From NCBI GenBank assembly GCA_012274445.1, contig JAAROD010000058.1, positions 1,612,001 through 1,676,000 of the forward strand: DNA of 64,000 nt. The letters run 5' to 3'. Under the pieces are notes generated by a model, which worked only from the letters and a program-made list of their open reading frames with translations, was not told the DNA's origin and made no database searches. Numbering within the stretch: position 1 is the stretch's first letter; each line of letters opens with the position of its first letter. Shown here piece by piece: positions 60,001 through 64,000 of this stretch. The position numbers were made by a program, and so were the translations under genes. The DNA comes from Sclerotiophoma versabilis. Its lineage: Eukaryota > Ascomycota > Dothideomycetes > Pleosporales > Didymellaceae.

Positions 60001-63000
60001 GGATCAAATCGCAACTGCCGACAAAGAAGTTAAAGAGACAACTGAAGAAGAGTCCGTTCCAGCACCTACCGATGGGTCACTCAGCGATGTCATTGAATCC
60101 GTCCCTGTCCAGGATGTGCCGATTGTCGAATCGAAGAAGGGCAAGAAAAAGAAGGGGAAGAAGAGTAAAGCGACGGACACTGCGCCAAGCACACCTGCAA
60201 CTGAAGAGCCGCCGATCATCCCGGAGGTCGAGGTATCTGAACCCGACGTCAAGTCCGTTGAGGAACTGTCTTCGAAGCCTGACCTGATTACGGAAGCTCT
60301 TACCGAGGCTCTTACTGAAGGGCCTACGGAAAGGACCATAGTTGCTGGTGAGGTACTAGCTAATGATCTCTCTGTAAATGATGATATCACGAGAGATATC
60401 TTGGAGCCAGCCTTTGAACAGAAGACTGCCACTGCGCCTATCGAAGAGGATATCCAGATCTCTGGACCTACCGCAACCACCCGTACCGAGGCCGAGCCGG
60501 CTGTTAAGGAAGTGCTGATGATGGATTTGGCCCCTCAAGACAAAGACTCTCGCGATATTTCTGAGCTTGCTGTTGAGGAGACACCCGCACCTGAGGAGAC
60601 ACAAACCGATAGCCAGGCGCCTCTTGTTGAGGCTACGCCAGCTGTCGATCCCTTTGCAGGCCTGAACAAGTTCCAGCGAAAGAAGCTCGAGAAGAAATTG
60701 AAAGCCGAGGCGGCGCAAAAGGAGGCTGAAGCTGCCACTCCAGCTGCGAGCGAGCTCGTACAAGAGACCACTCAAGAGGTGATATCTACGACGACACCTA
60801 CAGTTGAGGCTGCGATCGAAGCAGTACCTACCGCTGTCGAGGAAGACCGTGCTAAGGACGAGCCTGTTCAAGAATCTCTCATCTCCGAGGTGTCTACTGC
60901 GAAGGAAGCGTCTACTGCGAAAGATGCATTGACCGGCAATGAAGCACCAGCCTCAGAGGATGCAACTCAGGTCTCTGAAGCAGCACCTGCGGAAGAGATA
61001 GCTGCAGTCGATCCGTTCAAAGGCCTGACGAAAAATCAAAAGAAGAAGCTTCAGCAGAAGATGAAGGCAGAAGCGGCGCAGAAGGAAGCGGAAGCTGCTG
61101 CGCTGGCTGTGTCTGCACCGAGTGAGGAGGCTGGTCAAGACCGGGTTTCCCCAGCGGATGCTCCATCTGAAACGGTTCCTGTCGAGGTGGAAGAACGTGC
61201 TGCTGAAGTGCCTGCTGTAGAGGACGAACGTACCGCGGAGCTGCCTCCTACAGAAAAAGAGCCATCTATCCAGGCTTCAACATCTGTCGAAGAAGCAACA
61301 CCCCGAGCAGAGGAAGCAGACGCCGAGCAGTCTGCCCCCGACGTTGCCGATGTTTCTCGCGATATCGTGCAGACACCAGCCGAGCAACAGCTAACAGTCG
61401 AACAAGCTTCGACCGCTGAGGCAACCCCGGCGGTCGACCCTTTTGCTGGACTCAACAAGAAGCAGAGGAAAAAGCTGCAGCAAAAGATGGATGCAGAGGC
61501 TGCTCAGAAATCAGCTGAGGAGTCATTATTGCAAACTGAGCCTATCAAAGACGCCGCTGATGTGACCTTGCCCGCGGTTGATATTCCTACCCAGAGTGTT
61601 GCGGCTGCGGAAGAAGTCGTGCCTGTGCAGGACACACAAAGTGCAGAGCTGATGGCTACTACAGAGGCGACGCCAGCTGCATCGGAGGCACCGGCTGTCG
61701 ATGAAGTGCCCGTAGTTGGAACAGAGCCAGCCGAAAAGCCCACTTCACCGACCGATGTGCCCGCTCAGCTGGAGCCCGTTCCTGAGGCTACGGTGCTACC
61801 GCTTGTAGAAGAAGCACCCGCCGATCCATTCGCTGGCCTCACCAAAAAGGAGAGGAAAAAACTCGAGAAAAAAATCAAAGCTGAAGCTGAGACTAAAGAG
61901 AAAGAGGTGGAAGCGCGTTCCGTCGCGGAACCTGTGCAGGAGACTGCAGGTGCGGAACCGGTTCTGGATACTAGCGAGGCTGCCCCCCCTGGCGAGACAG
62001 GTCCCCACGCCACCGAGACAGCTACGCCTGTAGCAACTCTCCCTTGTGAGGTATTAACGGGTACAAAGGACGCGCCGAACGTGGACGCCTTGATCCAAGA
62101 TCAACCTGTAGAGCCTGCCACTACCGAGCAGCCAAGTGAAAAGACGGTCACGGAGGAGCCACCTACTGAGGAATCGACCACGAAAGACTCTGGCGCTGAG
62201 CAACTTGGTACTGATGCTCCGCCCACTTTAGATGCATCCCCTGCAGAAGCGCCCACTCCAGAGACAGAACCAGTAGACCTGTTCAAAGGCCTCAACAAGA
62301 AACAGCGTCAGAGGCTGGAGAAAAAGTTGAAGGCTGAGGCTGAGGCTAAGCAGAAGGAAGAAGAGCAGGCTGCTGCTGAGTCTGCGCAAGAAGTCGTTTC
62401 TGCAGAGCCAACCCAGGGGATCGTTCACTCTGAGCCCTCCCAAACGACCGAGACTATTCCTGTCTCCGAAACTACGCCACAGACTACGCCAGAGATTACT
62501 CATATTTCGGCACCTGCAGAGAACAGCTCCGAGGCACCTGCGGCTCCCCAGACAGACGTGACTGTCAATGTACCGGCTCAAGAGGATGTCGCTCGCGATA
62601 TTGCCGATGCGCTTATCGCCGAACCAATGGCTGAGGAAGCGCTAACAGAGCCCGATGTGACAGAGTCAGTTGCTGAGGTCCAAGCTACTGAGCTGTCTAC
62701 CGAGCCTGCTGCGGAGCCTTCTACGGAAGAGGCAGCACAAGTTGACCCGTTCAAGGGCCTGAACAAGAAGCAGAGGCAGAAGCTCGAGAAGAAGTTGAAG
62801 GCGGAAGCGGAAGCCAGGCAAAAGGAAGAAGAAGCACAGGCTGCCGCCGAGCAAGACCTCACCACAGCCACAGAAACCCTACATAAGGCAACTGCAGAAG
62901 CTGAAGCCGTGCCAGCGATCGATGAGACAGTTCAACGTGAAATTGGACCCGACACCACAGATACAACCACTGCAGAACCGACTATCGAACAAGCATCCGC

Positions 63001-64000
63001 AGCAGTCCTCAACAAGGCAGAGCCGGAAGTGGTACCGCCAGTCGATCCCTTCGCTGGGCTCAACAAGAAGCAAAGGCAGGAGCTTGAAAAGAAGCTAGCA
63101 GCAGAAGCCGCCCAGCGAGAAGCCGCCCAGGCCGAAGCACCTCCCGTTATGAACGACGCACCCCCTCCTGCGAACAACATCGTCAAAGAGCAAGCTCAAG
63201 TCACCGCGCCTGAGAGCGAGTCGCCTTCGGAGAAACCCATCGCTACAGAACAGGCCCCAAGTATTGACAAGCCTGTCCAAGAAGACGACGTAGTGGAGCC
63301 CACCGCCACCGCGACACTGAAGCCTGCTGCAGCGTCTGCCCCGGAAACAGAGCAAGCGCCCGCCACTGAACCCGCTGTCAAAGTTGAAGCCGACGCCGAC
63401 CCGTTTGTCGGCCTTGACAAGTCCCAGAGGAAGAAATTAGAGAGGAAACTTAAGGCTGAAGCGGCGAAGAAGGAGAAGCATGACGAGGATGCTCGAGTGC
63501 GGGATCCGAGTGGAAGAAGTGAGGCTGGGAATGCAGATGATGTTGATGCTATAAAGGCAGTCGATGTTGAGGCTGTGACGGAGTCATTACCTGCTGGTGA
63601 GCCTGTTGCTGATGATACTTGGCCGGCAGAGGACATGCTTACTGAGGATGTCGCTGCGGCTGAGGCCAACGTTGAGCCGTCCACCATAGTTGTGGAGCCT
63701 TCTGCGTCGATCGATGCGGTCGCGAGCAGTGTGGATGATGGTGCAGTGTCGACAAAGAATGAGCCTGTCGAAGCTGTTGCTGATCCTGTGGTTGCTGCTC
63801 CTGTGGTCAGAGATTCTGTGGTCAGTGCTTCCAACGTCGCTACTGAAGAGCCTGTGGTAGCTCAGGAAACAACCGCCGTAGAACCAACAGCGAGCGCAGA
63901 TGTCGAAGAGACTGCCTCAGTACACGAAGAACCAGCAACAACCTCGAAAAAGAGCAAGAAGAAGAAGAAGGGGAAGAAAGGGGATTCTGTCTCAGAGCCT
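46803..64000 (+). CDS. lah: Giant 'involucrin-repeat' protein, probable leashin (LAH) Woronin-body tether, 3' partial
   Basis: Exon 1 46803-54881 (2,693 codons), intron 54882-55084, exon 2 from 55085 open in frame to the window edge (2,972 codons), so more than 5,660 residues. Leashins are giant, mostly disordered tethers that hold Woronin bodies at the cell cortex or septal pore in Pezizomycotina. Order of parts: Ser/Arg/Asp-rich start with DGKDSRDSR repeats; Pro/Gly and Asn/Thr/His-rich tracts; one compact conserved block from FVDWWKDYEDVQKMEEYTEY through GVCRYCFDPRSSPLDAPRKHH; recurrent Ala/Gly hydrophobic segments; a long Arg/Glu helix (about 50545-51120); Asp/Ser/Lys-rich tail of exon 1. 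Exon 2 carries YFGDGG repeats, KKGKKGKK spacers and eight DPFxGL-type modules. The family call rests on remembered resemblance to fungal 'involucrin repeat proteins'; size, composition and the conserved block fit. The C-terminus lies outside. Confidence 0.82.
47166..47273. repeat. 27-bp coding tandem repeat, four copies
   Basis: Four near-identical 27-bp units encode DGKDSRDSR near the N-terminus of the giant protein. The first copy has two substitutions. Confidence 0.92.
48024..48097. repeat. AAC/ACC trinucleotide tract (Asn/Thr homopolymers)
   Basis: Runs of AAC, then ACC, then AAC encode Asn5-Thr8-Asn6 in the giant protein. A candidate length-variable coding microsatellite. Confidence 0.9.
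50545..51120 (+). other. lah: Segment encoding a long charged helix
   Basis: About 190 residues with nearly continuous alternating Arg/Lys and Glu/Asp (for example ERRDEEDERRRAQQQRDDDL). There are few hydrophobics, so a single charged alpha-helix or loose coiled coil is more likely than a tight coiled coil. Confidence 0.75.
53823..54056. repeat. 117-bp coding tandem duplication
   Basis: Two consecutive 39-residue units share KARxxLIDxYNxYxP and the block xxFSRPDDxxx. First unit 53823-53939, second 53940-54056. Diverged but in register. Confidence 0.88.
54882..55084 (+). other. lah: 203-bp intron of the giant gene
   Basis: Donor AAG|GTACAT, acceptor ATAACAG|GAT. It is the longest intron deduced in the window. 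If retained, translation stops after seven codons at the TAG at 54903-54905. Joining it gives one continuous frame of more than 5,600 residues. Confidence 0.75.
57354..57980. repeat. Three YFGDGG-type motifs
   Basis: Copies near 57354, 57717 and 57928 encode PQTAFFTDDGRPFGFG, PQTSYFGDGGLPAFTF and PQTSYFGDGGIPAFSF, each followed by a Pro/Glu-rich spacer. Confidence 0.85.
57581..60170. repeat. Lys/Gly-rich spacer repeats
   Basis: Short blocks of the form (S)KKxKKGKKxK occur near 57581, 58334, 58652, 59167, 59671 and 60131, separated by 200-200+ residues of acidic Pro/Thr/Ala/Val sequence. Outlying copies lie near 56336 and 63943. Confidence 0.85.
60644..63480. repeat. Eight DPFxGL-KKQRKKLEKK modules
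   Basis: Modules start at 60644, 61007, 61433, 61820, 62273, 62741, 63041 and 63395 (spacing 300-468 bp, all multiples of three). Each reads like VDPFAGLNKKQRKKL followed by a 15-25 residue Lys/Glu/Ala helix, with acidic Thr/Pro/Val linkers between. Confidence 0.92.

Noticed and set aside
55104..63834. Many minus-strand frames with Ser/Gly/Val-rich or Arg/Leu/Cys-rich translations
   Set aside because: They are antisense or off-frame shadows of exon 2 of the giant plus-strand gene, whose frame is continuous through all of them.

Overview
This is nuclear DNA from a filamentous ascomycete (Pezizomycotina, most likely Dothideomycetes). The evidence is many short introns (mostly 43-55 bp) with CTGAC/CTAAC-like branch sites, roughly balanced base composition, an AA9 polysaccharide monooxygenase, and a giant repeat protein resembling the Woronin-body tether leashin, a Pezizomycotina-specific function. 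All exon joins were derived by hand from splice signals, reading frame and family knowledge. No transcripts or database searches were available.

Layout, left to right. 1-9 kb: an eight-exon GABA/choline-type permease (+), a tiny conserved 83-residue protein (-), and the two-domain trehalose-6-phosphate phosphatase TPS2 (-). 9.7-17 kb: a dense housekeeping block holding a noncanonical poly(A)-polymerase-like protein with a likely mitochondrial presequence (+), ubiquitin-conjugating enzyme UBC4 (-), mitochondrial glutaryl-CoA dehydrogenase (-) and flap endonuclease FEN1 (+). FEN1 contains a 5-nt micro-exon that encodes its first catalytic aspartate. 17-26 kb: gene-poor DNA with a BRCT-domain protein (-) and a conserved hypothetical protein (-). 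26-31 kb: a PhzF-family protein (+), a secreted Gln/Asn/Gly-rich protein (+) and an F-box-like protein (+). 31.8-37.2 kb: the AP-1 beta adaptin (+) and VID27 (+). 38.3-45.6 kb: a Pro/Gly-rich conserved protein (-), an AA9 LPMO (-), a copper amine oxidase (+) divergent from it, and a CstF-64/Rna15-like RNA-processing factor (+).

From 46803 to the right edge the window is one gene on the + strand. Exon 1 is 8.1 kb. A 203-bp intron follows, and then at least 8.9 kb of open frame runs off the edge without a stop, giving more than 5,600 residues inside the window. It is mostly low-complexity, with a Ser/Arg- and His/Asn/Thr-rich N-terminal part, one compact conserved Trp/Cys block, a long charged helix, recurrent Gly/Ala-rich hydrophobic segments, and two successive families of Lys-rich spacer repeats. 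This matches the fungal 'involucrin repeat' proteins of the leashin (LAH) family.

The genes do not form a metabolic cluster. The strongest functional links are the divergent LPMO/amine-oxidase pair and the trafficking genes AP-1 beta and VID27 lying next to each other. The most notable sequence-level observations are the FEN1 micro-exon, two GC-AG introns, the loss of a catalytic aspartate in the poly(A)-polymerase-like protein, and the internal architecture of the giant tether.
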